From assembly GCF_004795055.1 (NCBI RefSeq), contig NZ_SSBJ01000003.1:239245-303244 (forward strand): a DNA stretch of 64,000 nucleotides, in the 5' to 3' direction. Position 1 is the stretch's first letter. Each line of letters opens with the position of its first letter. Source of the DNA: Streptomyces sp. A1136 (GTDB lineage: Bacteria; Actinomycetota; Actinomycetes; Streptomycetales; Streptomycetaceae). The notes under the pieces were generated by a model, which worked only from the letters and a program-made list of their open reading frames with translations, made no database searches and was not told where the DNA came from. This document shows, in pieces, positions 8,571 to 17,018 of the stretch. A program made the position numbers and the translations under genes.

Positions 8571-9898
8571 CCGAAGTGCTCCTGCTCGTCCTGGCGGTGC
8601 TGCTCTGCCTCGCCTGTGGGGTGTTCGTCGCGGCCGAGTTCTCGCTGACGACCATCGAGCGCGGCGAACTCGAAGACGCCGTCGAGCGCGGTGAGCGGGG
8701 GGCCGAGAGCGCCCTGGCCGCCGTCCGCAGTCTGACGTTCCAGCTGTCCGGCGCACAGCTCGGCATCACCGTGACGGGCCTGGTCATCGGCATGATCTCC
8801 AAGCCCTCGATCGCCGCGCTGCTCAAGGGCCCGTTCCAGGCCGCGGGCCTGTCGGCCGGCGCCGCCTCCTCCACCGCCCTGGTGGTCGCCACCGTCCTTT
8901 CCACCGTGGTCCTGATGGTGGTCGGCGAGCTGGTCCCCAAGAACTGGGCGATCTCCTCCCCCCTCGCCATCGCCAAGCGGGTGGCCACCCCGCAGCGGGT
9001 GTTCAGCCGTGCGTTCAGGCCCCTGATCAGCCAGCTCAACAGGACGGCGAACCACATGGTGCGCCGGTTCGGCATGGAGCCGGCGGAGGAACTGGCCTCG
9101 GCGCGCAGTCCCCAGGAGCTGGTCGCCCTCGCCCGGCACTCCGCGAAGGCGGGAGCCCTGGAGAAGGACACCGCGGAGCTGTTCGTGCGGACCCTGAACC
9201 TGGCCGATCTGACCGCCGAGAACGTCATGACGCCGCGGGTCCAGGTCACCGCCCTGGACGTGCAGACCACCGCGGAGGACGTGGCGAACGCGACGCTGGC
9301 GACCGGCCTGTCCCGTTTCCCCGTCTACCGGGGCAACCTCGACAGCGTCGTGGGCACGGTGCACATCAAGGACGTCCTCGCGCTCCCCGCCGAGGAGCGA
9401 CACGGCTATCCCGTGTCGCAGTTGCTGCGCGCGCCCCTGCTGGTGCCCGAGTCGCTCACGGTGGACCGACTGCTGGACCGGCTCTCCGGCAAGCAGACGA
9501 TGGCCGTCGTGATCGACGAGTACGGCGGCACGGCCGGTGTGGCCACGCTGGAGGACATCGTCGAGGAGGTCGTGGGCGAGGTCCGCGACGAGCACGACCC
9601 GCACGAGACCCCGGACCTGGCCCCGGCCGGTTCCGACGATCAGGGCCGTCCGCTCTACTCGGCCGACGGCGCCGCACGCACCGATCAGCTGCGCAGGATC
9701 GGCCTGCGGGTGCCGGACGGCCCCTACGAGACGCTGGCGGGGTTGATGGCGACAGAGCTGGGCCGTATCCCGGAGGTCGGGGACCGCCTGGAGCTGGACG
9801 GCTGGCAGCTGGACGTGGTGGACGCGAGTGGACGCAGGGCGGCCCGCGTACTGCTGCGCCGGCCCGCCGACGACGAAGGTGCGGGGGACGCGCGATGA
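8567..9898 (+). CDS. CNNM/CorC (HlyC) family membrane protein, full length
   Basis: A 443-residue hemolysin-like membrane protein. The order is: DUF21/CNNM transmembrane domain (about 1-200, with LAVLLCLACGVFVAAEFSL and GELVPKNWA motifs), two CBS modules (about 215-335, from NVMTPRVQVTAL to VIDEYGGTAGVATLEDIVEE), and the C-terminal CorC_HlyC domain (about 355-435). CNNM/CorC proteins are tied to Mg2+ (and Co2+) transport, probably Na+-coupled efflux, with CBS domains sensing nucleotide. GGAGGTGAG precedes the start. The stop overlaps the next start by four bases (ATGA). Confidence 0.93.
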   Translation: MTEVLLLVLAVLLCLACGVFVAAEFSLTTIERGELEDAVERGERGAESALAAVRSLTFQLSGAQLGITVTGLVIGMISKPSIAALLKGPFQAAGLSAGAASSTALVVATVLSTVVLMVVGELVPKNWAISSPLAIAKRVATPQRVFSRAFRPLISQLNRTANHMVRRFGMEPAEELASARSPQELVALARHSAKAGALEKDTAELFVRTLNLADLTAENVMTPRVQVTALDVQTTAEDVANATLATGLSRFPVYRGNLDSVVGTVHIKDVLALPAEERHGYPVSQLLRAPLLVPESLTVDRLLDRLSGKQTMAVVIDEYGGTAGVATLEDIVEEVVGEVRDEHDPHETPDLAPAGSDDQGRPLYSADGAARTDQLRRIGLRVPDGPYETLAGLMATELGRIPEVGDRLELDGWQLDVVDASGRRAARVLLRRPADDEGAGDAR

Positions 9899-10920
9899 CC
9901 GTGGTCCAGTTGCTGATCGGCCTGGCGACCCTGGTCGTCAACGGCTTCTTCGTCGGCGCGGAGTTCGCGTTGATCTCCGTCCGACGCAGCCAGATCGAGC
10001 CGTACGCCGAACAGGGCGACCGGCGCGGCCGCGCGGTGCTGTGGGGCCTTGAGCACGTGTCGGCGTTGATGGCGGCGGCGCAGTTGGGCATCACCCTGTG
10101 CACCCTGGTGCTGGGCGTGGTCGCGGAACCCGCCATCGCCCACCTGCTCGCGCCGGTGTTCGACTTCCTCGGCGTGCCGGGCGGGCTGACTCACCTCATC
10201 TCGTTCGTGATCGCGCTGGCCCTGGCGACGTACATGCACATGCTCTTCGGGGAGATGTTGCCGAAGAACGTGGCGCTGTCGGAGCCGGTCCGGACGGCGC
10301 TGTTGCTGGGGCCGCCACTGGTGACCCTGACCCGGGCGTTGAAGCCGGCGATCTTCGCCATCAACGCGTTCGCGGGCCTGCTCCTGCGCCTGCTGGGCGT
10401 GGACGCCAAGGACGAGGTCGCGGCGACTTTCTCGGACGACGAGCTGGCCCGGATGGTCAAGGACTCCAGTGCCGCCGGCCTCATCGACAACCGGGCGAGC
10501 GCGCGGCTGCACGACGCCCTGGAACTGGGCCGACGGCCGGTCACCGATGTGGTGCTGCCCGCGGACCGGGTGGTCCCGGCGCGTGAGGACATCACCCCGG
10601 CGGGGCTGGAGCGACTCGCCGCCACGTCCGGGTACTCCCGGTTCCCGGTGATCGACGCGCAGCACCGGATCCGCGGCTACCTGCACGTCAAGGACGCGCT
10701 CGACGCGGACGTGACCCAGCGAGACCGGCCGTTCCCCGCCTCCGCGCTGCGCCCGATCGCCCAGGTGCGGGCGGACACGCCGCTGGACGACGTGCTGACC
10801 GCCATGCGGCGCAGCCGGACACACCTGGCCGCGGTACAGGGGGCGGACGGTGCGATGACGGGGCTGGTGACGATGGAGGACGTCCTGCGCGAACTCTTCG
10901 GCAGACCGGCCACCACCTAG
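9895..10920 (+). CDS. CNNM-family membrane protein lacking CorC domain
   Basis: A 341-residue paralogue of the previous gene, translationally coupled to it by an ATGA overlap. It keeps the DUF21/CNNM membrane domain (GFFVGAEFALISVRRSQIE near the N-terminus; GEMLPKNVALSEP near residue 120) and a CBS pair (about 210-335), but stops right after the second CBS motif (LVTMEDVLRELFG), so the CorC_HlyC domain is absent. Paired long and short CNNM genes are common in actinobacteria, and the two may form a heteromer. Confidence 0.92.
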   Translation: MTVVQLLIGLATLVVNGFFVGAEFALISVRRSQIEPYAEQGDRRGRAVLWGLEHVSALMAAAQLGITLCTLVLGVVAEPAIAHLLAPVFDFLGVPGGLTHLISFVIALALATYMHMLFGEMLPKNVALSEPVRTALLLGPPLVTLTRALKPAIFAINAFAGLLLRLLGVDAKDEVAATFSDDELARMVKDSSAAGLIDNRASARLHDALELGRRPVTDVVLPADRVVPAREDITPAGLERLAATSGYSRFPVIDAQHRIRGYLHVKDALDADVTQRDRPFPASALRPIAQVRADTPLDDVLTAMRRSRTHLAAVQGADGAMTGLVTMEDVLRELFGRPATT

Positions 10921-11020
10921 CCGCCGCCTTCGGGCGGTCGTGCGGGGCCGACCCTCGTGCGCGGCCATGCGCGGCCGTGCGCTGCGGTTCGCGGCGGTGC
11001 GCGTGGGGTGTACCGCGCGG

Positions 11021-11026
11021 TAGCAT
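11021..11026 (+). promoter_or_regulatory. -10-like box before SGNH hydrolase gene
   Basis: TAGCAT sits nine bases before the ATG at 11036. Transcription would start at or within a few bases of the start codon, giving a leaderless or near-leaderless message. No ribosome-binding site is visible, which agrees. No good -35 is seen. Confidence 0.35.
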
Positions 11027-11035
11027 CGCTGCGCC

Positions 11036-11827
11036 ATGGAGATGAATGCGTCCTACACCAGTCTCGTCGCGATCGGCGACTCCTTTACCGAGGGCATGTC
11101 CGATCTGCTCCCGGACGGCTCCTACCGGGGCTGGGCGGATCTGCTGGCCGCGCGCCTCGCGGCGCGGGAGCCGGGCTTCCGCTACGCGAACCTCGCGGTG
11201 CGGGGGAAGCTGATCGGCCAGATAGCGCGGGACCAGGCGCCCGTCGCCGCGGGGATGGGCGCCGATGTGGTGACCCTGGTGGGCGGCTTGAACGACGCGC
11301 TGCGGCCGAAGGTCGACATGGGTCGGGTGCGCGGGCACTTGGAGGAGGCCGTGGGCCTTTTGGCCCCGACCTGCGGGACGCTGGTCCTGATGCGCTCCCC
11401 CGGCCGCGACGGGCCGGTGATGGAACGTTTCCGCCCGCGCATGGAGGAGCTCTTCGCGATCCTGGAGGACCTGGCCGACCGGCACGGCGCGCTCCTCGTG
11501 GACCTGTACGGGGCACCGGTGCTCGGGGACCCTCGGCTGTGGGACGTGGACCGGCTGCACCTGACCGCCGAGGGCCACCGGCGCGTGGCGGAGGCGGTCT
11601 GGCAGGCCCTGGGCCTGCCCGCCGAGGAGGACTGGCGGGCCCCGCTGCCCCCCGGAGTGGCCCCCGGCTGGTCCGTGCGCCGGACCGAGGACCTCCGCTT
11701 CGCCCGGCAGCATCTGCTGCCCTGGATCGGGCGCCGGCTCACGGGGCGTTCCTCCGGCGACGGCCGCGCGGCGAAGCGCTCGGAGCTGCTGCCGTACGAG
11801 GCCCGCGAGCCCGACCGGCTCTCGTAG
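11036..11827 (+). CDS. SGNH/GDSL-type hydrolase
   Basis: A 263-residue esterase-like protein. Block I AIGDSFTEGMSD places the catalytic serine at S16; block III is GGLND (oxyanion asparagine); block V is DRLHLTAEGHRRVAE with the Asp-x-x-His pair. No signal peptide, so it is likely cytoplasmic, like the many SGNH hydrolases of Streptomyces that act on esters or acyl groups. The C-terminal 60 residues are Arg-rich and family-specific. Substrate not predictable. It lies directly upstream of purB with a 71-bp gap. Confidence 0.9.
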   Translation: MEMNASYTSLVAIGDSFTEGMSDLLPDGSYRGWADLLAARLAAREPGFRYANLAVRGKLIGQIARDQAPVAAGMGADVVTLVGGLNDALRPKVDMGRVRGHLEEAVGLLAPTCGTLVLMRSPGRDGPVMERFRPRMEELFAILEDLADRHGALLVDLYGAPVLGDPRLWDVDRLHLTAEGHRRVAEAVWQALGLPAEEDWRAPLPPGVAPGWSVRRTEDLRFARQHLLPWIGRRLTGRSSGDGRAAKRSELLPYEAREPDRLS

Positions 11828-11884
11828 CAAGGCACAATCCGGGGCGGGTCGCCCACCTGCGTAAACGCACAGCGGCGGCCCAAG

Positions 11885-11890
11885 TAGAAT
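11885..11890 (+). promoter_or_regulatory. -10 box for leaderless purB transcript
   Basis: TAGAAT is a strong match to the vegetative -10 hexamer and ends eight bases before the purB GTG. This spacing places the transcription start at the start codon. There is no ribosome-binding site in front of the GTG. The -35 region is weak (TAAACG at 17-bp spacing). Confidence 0.45.
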
Positions 11891-11898
11891 CCCTACAC

Positions 11899-13332
11899 GT
11901 GACAGCCAAGTCCCGCATCCCCAATGTCCTGGCCGGCCGCTACGCCTCCGCGGAGCTCGCCGTCCTGTGGTCCCCCGAGTACAAGGTGACGCTGGAGCGG
12001 CGGCTGTGGCTCGCCGTGCTGCGCGCCCAGAAGGACCTCGGCATCGAGGTCCCGGACGCCGCCCTCGCCGACTACGAGCGCGTCCTGGAGACCGTCGACC
12101 TCGCTTCCATCGCCGAGCGCGAGAAGGTCACCCGGCACGACGTGAAGGCCCGCATCGAGGAGTTCAACGCCCTCGCCGGCCACGAGCACGTCCACAAGGG
12201 CATGACCTCGCGCGACCTGACCGAGAACGTCGAGCAGCTCCAGATCCGGCTCTCCCTGGAGCTGGCGCGGGACCGCACGGTCGCCGTCCTCGCCCGTCTC
12301 GGCAAGCTGGCCGGCGAGCACGCCGAGCTGGTCATGGCCGGCCGCTCCCACAACGTCGCCGCGCAGGCCACCACCCTGGGCAAGCGCTTCGCCACCGCCG
12401 CCGACGAGCTCCTGGTCGCCTACGACCGCCTGGAGAACCTGCTGGCGCGTTACCCGCTGCGCGGTATCAAGGGCCCGGTCGGCACCGCCCAGGACATGCT
12501 CGACCTGCTGGGCGGCGACGCCGCGAAGCTCGCCGACCTGGAGCAGCGGATCGCGGCCCACCTCGGCTTCGCCCAGGCCTTCACCTCCGTCGGCCAGGTC
12601 TACCCGCGGTCGCTCGACTACGACGTGGTCACCGCTCTGGTGCAACTGGCCGCCGCCCCGTCCTCGATCGCCAAGACGATCCGCCTGATGGCCGGCCACG
12701 AGCTGGTCACCGAGGGGTTCAAGCCCGGCCAGGTCGGTTCGTCCGCGATGCCGCACAAGATGAACACCCGCTCCTGCGAGCGTGTGAACGGCCTCATGGT
12801 CATCCTGCGCGGCTACGCCTCGATGACCGGCGAGCTGGCCGGCGACCAGTGGAACGAGGGTGACGTCTCCTGCTCCGTGGTCCGTCGCGTGGCCCTGCCC
12901 GACGCGTTCTTCGCCTTCGACGGTCTGCTGGAGACCTTCCTGACCGTCCTCGACGAGTTCGGCGCCTTCCCGGCGGTCGTCGCGCGCGAGCTGGACCGCT
13001 ACCTGCCCTTCCTCGCCACCACCAAGGTGCTGATGGGCGCGGTGCGGGCCGGGGTCGGCCGGGAGGCCGCCCACGAGGTCATCAAGGAGCACGCCGTGGC
13101 CTCCGCTCTCGCCATGCGCGAGCAGGGCGCCGAGCGCAACGAACTCCTCGACAAGCTGGCCGCCGACGAGCGGATGCCGCTGGACCGGGCCCAGCTCGAC
13201 GCCCTGATGGCCGACAAGCTGTCCTTCACGGGCGCCGCCGGCGACCAGGTCGCCACGGTGATCTCCCGCATCGAGGACATCGCCAAGCAGCACCCGGAGG
13301 CCGCCGGGTACGCGCCGGGGTCGATCCTCTGA
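11899..13332 (+). CDS. purB: Adenylosuccinate lyase
   Basis: PurB works twice in purine synthesis: it splits fumarate from SAICAR and from adenylosuccinate. The 477-residue protein has the fumarase/aspartase superfamily signature SSAMPHKMN at 281-289, with the catalytic serine in the mobile loop, and the conserved MTSRDLTEN at 102-110 and RSHNVAAQATTLGKR region from 149. The GTG at 11899 is chosen because homology starts at once (AKSRIPNVLAGRYAS) and a -10 box sits just upstream. Its stop overlaps the possible CTG start of mug. Confidence 0.96.
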   Translation: MTAKSRIPNVLAGRYASAELAVLWSPEYKVTLERRLWLAVLRAQKDLGIEVPDAALADYERVLETVDLASIAEREKVTRHDVKARIEEFNALAGHEHVHKGMTSRDLTENVEQLQIRLSLELARDRTVAVLARLGKLAGEHAELVMAGRSHNVAAQATTLGKRFATAADELLVAYDRLENLLARYPLRGIKGPVGTAQDMLDLLGGDAAKLADLEQRIAAHLGFAQAFTSVGQVYPRSLDYDVVTALVQLAAAPSSIAKTIRLMAGHELVTEGFKPGQVGSSAMPHKMNTRSCERVNGLMVILRGYASMTGELAGDQWNEGDVSCSVVRRVALPDAFFAFDGLLETFLTVLDEFGAFPAVVARELDRYLPFLATTKVLMGAVRAGVGREAAHEVIKEHAVASALAMREQGAERNELLDKLAADERMPLDRAQLDALMADKLSFTGAAGDQVATVISRIEDIAKQHPEAAGYAPGSIL

Positions 13333-13376
13333 CCCCCGACGAGCTGAACGCCGCCCGCGACCGCGTCGTCCCCGAC

Positions 13377-13880
13377 GTGGTCGCGGGCGGCCTGCGCGTG
13401 CTCTTCTGCGGCATCAACCCGGGGCTGCTCTCCGCCGCGACGGGCCACCATTTCGCCCGCCCCGGCAACCGTTTCTGGCCGGTCCTGCACCTGTCCGGTT
13501 TCACCCCGCGCCGGCTGGCCCCGGCCGAGCAGGAAGAGTTGCTCTCCTACGGCCTCGGGATCACCAACGTCGTGGCCCGCGCCTCGGCGCGCGCCGACGA
13601 GCTGAGCACCGAGGAATACCGGGAGGGCGGCCGGCTCCTCACGGCCAAGGTGGAACTCCTGCGCCCACGGTGGCTGGCCGTGGTCGGTGTCACCGCGTAC
13701 CGCGTCGCGTTCCAGGAGCCCAAGGCCAAGATCGGTCCCCAGGAGCGCACCATCGGTTCCACCCGCGTCTGGGTCCTCCCCAACCCCAGTGGCCTGAACG
13801 CCCACTGGACGGCAGCGTCCATGGCCGAGGAGTACGCCCGCCTCCGCGTCGCCGCCGAGGAGACCGATCAGGCACCGTAG
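13377..13880 (+). CDS. mug: G/U mismatch-specific DNA glycosylase
   Basis: Mug/TDG-type glycosylase that removes uracil or thymine mispaired with guanine. Motifs: VLFCGINPG (catalytic loop with Asn) near the N-terminus and LPNPSGLNAHW (the second active-site loop). From the GTG given it has 167 residues, like E. coli Mug (168). Sequence typical of the actinobacterial family continues in frame upstream (TPDELNAARDRVVPDVV), back to a CTG at 13329 whose last two bases are shared with the purB stop codon. The real start may therefore be that CTG, giving 183 residues. Confidence 0.9.
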   Translation: MVAGGLRVLFCGINPGLLSAATGHHFARPGNRFWPVLHLSGFTPRRLAPAEQEELLSYGLGITNVVARASARADELSTEEYREGGRLLTAKVELLRPRWLAVVGVTAYRVAFQEPKAKIGPQERTIGSTRVWVLPNPSGLNAHWTAASMAEEYARLRVAAEETDQAP

Positions 13881-13886
13881 ACCTCG

Positions 13887-13902
13887 GTGCCCGGCCGGGC
13901 AC
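13887..13902. terminator. 16-bp perfect palindrome between convergent genes
   Basis: GTGCCCGGCCGGGCAC is fully self-complementary and would fold with a GTGCCC/GGGCAC stem and a GGCC loop. It lies seven bases after the mug stop and 55 bases from the stop of the convergent gene. It probably ends transcription from both sides. No U-run is present, which is usual in this genus. Confidence 0.5.
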
Positions 13903-13956
13903 GGACAACGACGGGGGCAAGGACGGCGACGGCAAGGACCACGACCCTCGGTGGGG

Positions 13957-14394
13957 CTACGGCGGGTCGATCACGGTGACCGCGACCATCAGCCGGTACG
14001 GGTCCTCCGCCTCCCAGTGGGCCACGCAGGCCACGAGCCACCGGTCCTCGGCCCGCCACAGGTGCACATGGTCGGTGCTGTTGCTGAGCTCCCCCCACGG
14101 CTCCGGCATCTCCTCCCCGTCGAGCGCCCGGTGCAGCGTTCCTTCGAGACTGAAGACCTGCGGTTCTCCCCACCGATCGGTGAGCGCCTGCTCCAGTGCC
14201 CCGTACTCGGCACTGATCTGGTCGGCCGCCTCGATCCGCCCCGAGCCGTCGTCCTCCCAGAAGTCCCGGGTCTCCGCGAGCTGGACCAGGTGGTATCCCG
14301 GCCCACTGCCGTGCCGGCCGGACCAGACGGGCTCCGAGGGGAACACCTGCGCCCGGAGCCGGTCGATCGTGTCGAGATGCTCTGCCGTGGTCAT
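13957..14394 (-). CDS. Conserved hypothetical protein
   Basis: A 145-residue soluble acidic protein. It is rich in Trp (SEPVWSGRHG, RDFWEDD, PEPWGELS, WRAEDRWLVACVAHWEAEDP) and has a central region resembling small Streptomyces proteins of unknown function. No signal peptide, membrane segment or known motif is seen. The ATG is followed by ordinary Streptomyces codon use, so it is a real gene. It stands divergent from the ROK gene with a 290-bp gap that holds a TACGAT box (14644-14649) reading toward ROK. Confidence 0.75.
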   Translation of the reverse strand: MTTAEHLDTIDRLRAQVFPSEPVWSGRHGSGPGYHLVQLAETRDFWEDDGSGRIEAADQISAEYGALEQALTDRWGEPQVFSLEGTLHRALDGEEMPEPWGELSNSTDHVHLWRAEDRWLVACVAHWEAEDPYRLMVAVTVIDPP

Positions 14395-14684
14395 GTCGTC
14401 AGTATCCCGGCGGCCACTGACAATTGGCCCGACCTCACGCCGCCCGCCGGCGCACCGCCCCCGCGTCGAGCGCTGCGGCGATGAACTGCAGGGGCGGCGG
14501 AGTCGGGATCGGGGACATCAGGCGGCAACCGGGCCTTTCGCACCGTGAGTTCGAGGCAGGCCTGTTCCGCATCCCCGGCCTGAGACGACCGTGTGGATCC
14601 GGCCGAGGGGGGGCCGCTTCTCGCCGCAGCTCCGCGCGCGCAGTACGATCCGGCTGACAGGGCCGCTAGCTGGGAGGACACACG

Positions 14685-15845
14685 TTGGGGCAGCTGACCG
14701 GCGGGGATCCCTCTCTGCTCCGGCGCATCAATTCGGCCGTGGTGCTGCGCGCCCTGCGGGCGGCCGGATCTCCGACCCTCACCGACCTCACCCGGGTCAC
14801 CGGCCTGTCGCGGCCGACCGTGGAGGGAGTCGTCGAAGGGCTGATCGGGGCCGGGCTCGTCGTCGCGGCGGACGCCGAGGAAGGTGCGCGGCGCCAGGGC
14901 CGACCGGCCAGGAGGTTCCGTTTCAGGGCCGAGGCGGGTCATCTGCTGGGCATCGAGATCGGCTCCCACAGGGTCGCCGTCCTGCTGTCCGGGCTGGACG
15001 GGCGGGTGATCGGCGCCGGCACCAAGGACGTCGCCGAGACGGCTTCGGCCGACGAGCGGTTGGAGCGGGTCCGCGCGGCGGTGGCCGACCTGCTGAGGCG
15101 TGCCGGCATACCCCGGGACTCGCTGCGGGCCGTGGGCGTGGGCAGCCCGGGCATCGTGGAGGCGGACGGCACGGTCCGCCTCGGGACGGCGCTGCCGGGC
15201 TGGACGGGGCTGCCGCTCGGCGACCGGCTGCGGCGCTCGTTCCGCTGTCCGGTGCTGGTGGAGAACGACGCCAACGCGGCAGCGGTCGCCGAGCACTGGA
15301 AGGGCGCGGCGCGCGACACCGACGACATGGTCTTCGTGATGGCGGGCCTGAGCCCGGGGGCGGGCTCGCTCATCGGCGGCCGGCTGCACCGAGGGTTCGG
15401 CGGAGCGGCGGGCGAGATCGGCGCCCTTCACCTGCTGGGACGCGAGGCCACCCCGGAGAGGCTGCTGTCCACCACCGGTGAGCCACTGCACCCGCTGGAC
15501 GAGCCGGCGGTCGCGGAGGTCTTCGCGATGGCCCGGCGCGGGGACGCGCGTGCGGTGGCGGCAGTGGAGCGCTTCCTGCAACGGCTGGTCCACGACGTGG
15601 CGGCGTTGGTCCTGGCGATGGACCCCGAGCTGGTGGTGGTCGGCGGCTGGGCGGCCGGCCTGGACGGGGTGCTCGACCCGCTGCGCCGCGAACTGGAGCG
15701 GTACTGCCTGCGGCCTCCGAAGGTGGAGTTGTCGCTGCTCGGTGAGGCGGCGGTGGCCACGGGAGCGCTGCGGCTCGCGCTGGACCACGTGGAGGAAGAG
15801 CTGTTCGCGGTGGAGAAGACGGTGACGGCCCGCCGCCGCTGGTAG
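14685..15845 (+). CDS. ROK-family transcriptional regulator/sugar kinase-like
   Basis: A 386-residue ROK protein. The first 75 residues hold a winged helix (TLTDLTRVTGLSRPTVEGVV); the rest is an ASKHA sugar-kinase fold with LLGIEIGSHRVAVLL (phosphate-1), VGSPGIVE and VENDANAAAVAEHW (catalytic Asp region). The usual ROK zinc motif (CxCGxxGCxE) is missing: after GEIGALHLLG the sequence runs into REATPERLL with no cysteines. Such proteins are normally sugar-responsive repressors. The TTG start is supported by GGGAGGA seven bases upstream. It may regulate nearby carbohydrate genes, but its target is unknown. Confidence 0.88.
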   Translation: MGQLTGGDPSLLRRINSAVVLRALRAAGSPTLTDLTRVTGLSRPTVEGVVEGLIGAGLVVAADAEEGARRQGRPARRFRFRAEAGHLLGIEIGSHRVAVLLSGLDGRVIGAGTKDVAETASADERLERVRAAVADLLRRAGIPRDSLRAVGVGSPGIVEADGTVRLGTALPGWTGLPLGDRLRRSFRCPVLVENDANAAAVAEHWKGAARDTDDMVFVMAGLSPGAGSLIGGRLHRGFGGAAGEIGALHLLGREATPERLLSTTGEPLHPLDEPAVAEVFAMARRGDARAVAAVERFLQRLVHDVAALVLAMDPELVVVGGWAAGLDGVLDPLRRELERYCLRPPKVELSLLGEAAVATGALRLALDHVEEELFAVEKTVTARRRW

Positions 15846-15991
15846 CGGCCCGCGATTCGTCCCGGCGCCGCGCGGCCGGCGGCTCCCGCGCCGTGGGTCC
15901 GGCGGGGGGGGACCGACGCCCCGCCGCTGCCGGCTGGGACCCTATGGCTCTACGGTCCCGGGGCGCTACGACCCCACGGCGCTAAGACGAA

Positions 15992-16013
15992 GCCACCGAT
16001 CGCCCTCGGTGGC
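15992..16013. terminator. Hairpin between convergent ROK and GntR genes
   Basis: GCCACCGA-N6-TCGGTGGC, eight-base perfect stem with a six-base loop, in the 275-bp gap between the ROK stop and the stop of the convergent GntR gene. It is well placed to end transcription from both sides. The rest of the gap is G/C-rich sequence without a gene. Confidence 0.5.
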
Positions 16014-16120
16014 CGTCCCCCGGGCCCGCTGCCGACGCCGCCCGGTGGGCGCCCCGGGCGCCCTGCGCCTGCGGTCGCACGCCGTCCGCGTCCGGGAGTG
16101 GCAGGAGTGCCCGCCCCGCC

Positions 16121-16888
16121 TCAGGAAGCGGCGCGGGTGGTGTCCGTGATCTCGACGCCGGAGTCGCCGAAGGTCAGGCGGCAGGTGTCCGCCCGGTAGG
16201 TCGCCACCGAGACGGCCGCCGTCCCCTCGGCGGTGAAGTAACGGGTGGTGACCAGCAGCACGGGCGCGCCGGGCAGCCGGTCGAGTTCCTTGGCGTCGTC
16301 GGCGCGGGCCGAGCCGAGTTCCACGGAGCGGTCCTGCCCGTCGAGCGTGAGCCGCTGGAGTTCGCGTAGGACCGCCCGGGCCCGGGCGGGGCCGGTCGGG
16401 GCGTCGATGGCGGAGAGCCCGGGCACGGACCCGGCGGGAACGTACAGGAGCTCGGCGGCGACGGCCTGGCCCTGCGTGACGCGGGTCCGGCGTACCGTGT
16501 GCACCGGCTGCTCGGCGGTGAAGCCCGACCCGGTGGCCAGCAGCGTCCGGACGGCGGCGGGCACCACGGCCTCGACCGCGTCCACGCACTCCCAGCCGTC
16601 CACGCTCTCCCCCGGCCAGCTGTGGCCCGTGCTGCCGACGGCGACGCCCACCCGTGGCGGGGCGACGGTGGTGCCGACACCCCGACGCCGCTGCAGTCGG
16701 CCCTCCAGCTCCAGTTGCTCCAGCGCCTGGCGCAGGGTGGCACGGGCGACTCCGAAACGCGCGGCGAGCTCGCGCTCGTTCGGCAGCACCTCACCCACGG
16801 CGAAGTCCTGGTCCAGCGCCTCGCTGAGCACGGTCTTCAGGTGCCAGTACTTCGGCTCCGGCACCGATTCGAGCTGCGTGGTCCCCAC
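16121..16888 (-). CDS. GntR-family (HutC/UTRA) regulator, DasR-like
   Basis: A 255-residue regulator. Residues about 12-75 form the GntR winged helix (LAARFGVARATLRQALEQL, then GRLQRRRGVGTTVAPP), very like DasR/NagR proteins that bind TGGTCTAGACCA sites. The C-terminal part (about 100-250) is a UTRA ligand domain of the HutC type, which in DasR senses amino-sugar phosphates. The GTG start has AGGAGGAG close upstream. Its promoter is covered by a dre-like palindrome, so it probably represses itself. It is not DasR itself, since the effector domain differs widely. Confidence 0.9.
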   Translation of the reverse strand: MGTTQLESVPEPKYWHLKTVLSEALDQDFAVGEVLPNERELAARFGVARATLRQALEQLELEGRLQRRRGVGTTVAPPRVGVAVGSTGHSWPGESVDGWECVDAVEAVVPAAVRTLLATGSGFTAEQPVHTVRRTRVTQGQAVAAELLYVPAGSVPGLSAIDAPTGPARARAVLRELQRLTLDGQDRSVELGSARADDAKELDRLPGAPVLLVTTRYFTAEGTAAVSVATYRADTCRLTFGDSGVEITDTTRAAS

Positions 16889-16989
16889 CCTGACTCCTCC
16901 TGCAATCGCCGCAACGCCGTGTTCCAGCGGCAGTTCCGCACCGCAGTTCCGCGCCCTTGTTTATTAAAGGTTCCTGCACTATCCCTGCG

Positions 16990-17018
16990 ACGATAGGACG
17001 GCGCTCCACCTTGGTCAA
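16990..17018 (-). promoter_or_regulatory. Promoter of GntR gene
   Basis: On the minus strand: TTGACC, 17-base spacer, TATCGT. Both hexamers match the vegetative (HrdB) consensus and the spacer is ideal. Transcription would start near 16983, leaving a leader of about 95 bases before the GTG at 16888. The -35 hexamer is inside the dre-like operator. Confidence 0.6.

Noticed and set aside
10957..11898. N-terminal extension of purB running back over the SGNH gene
   Set aside because: Codons there are out of frame with the SGNH protein and Arg/Gly-rich; purB homology starts at GTG 11899 after a -10 box.
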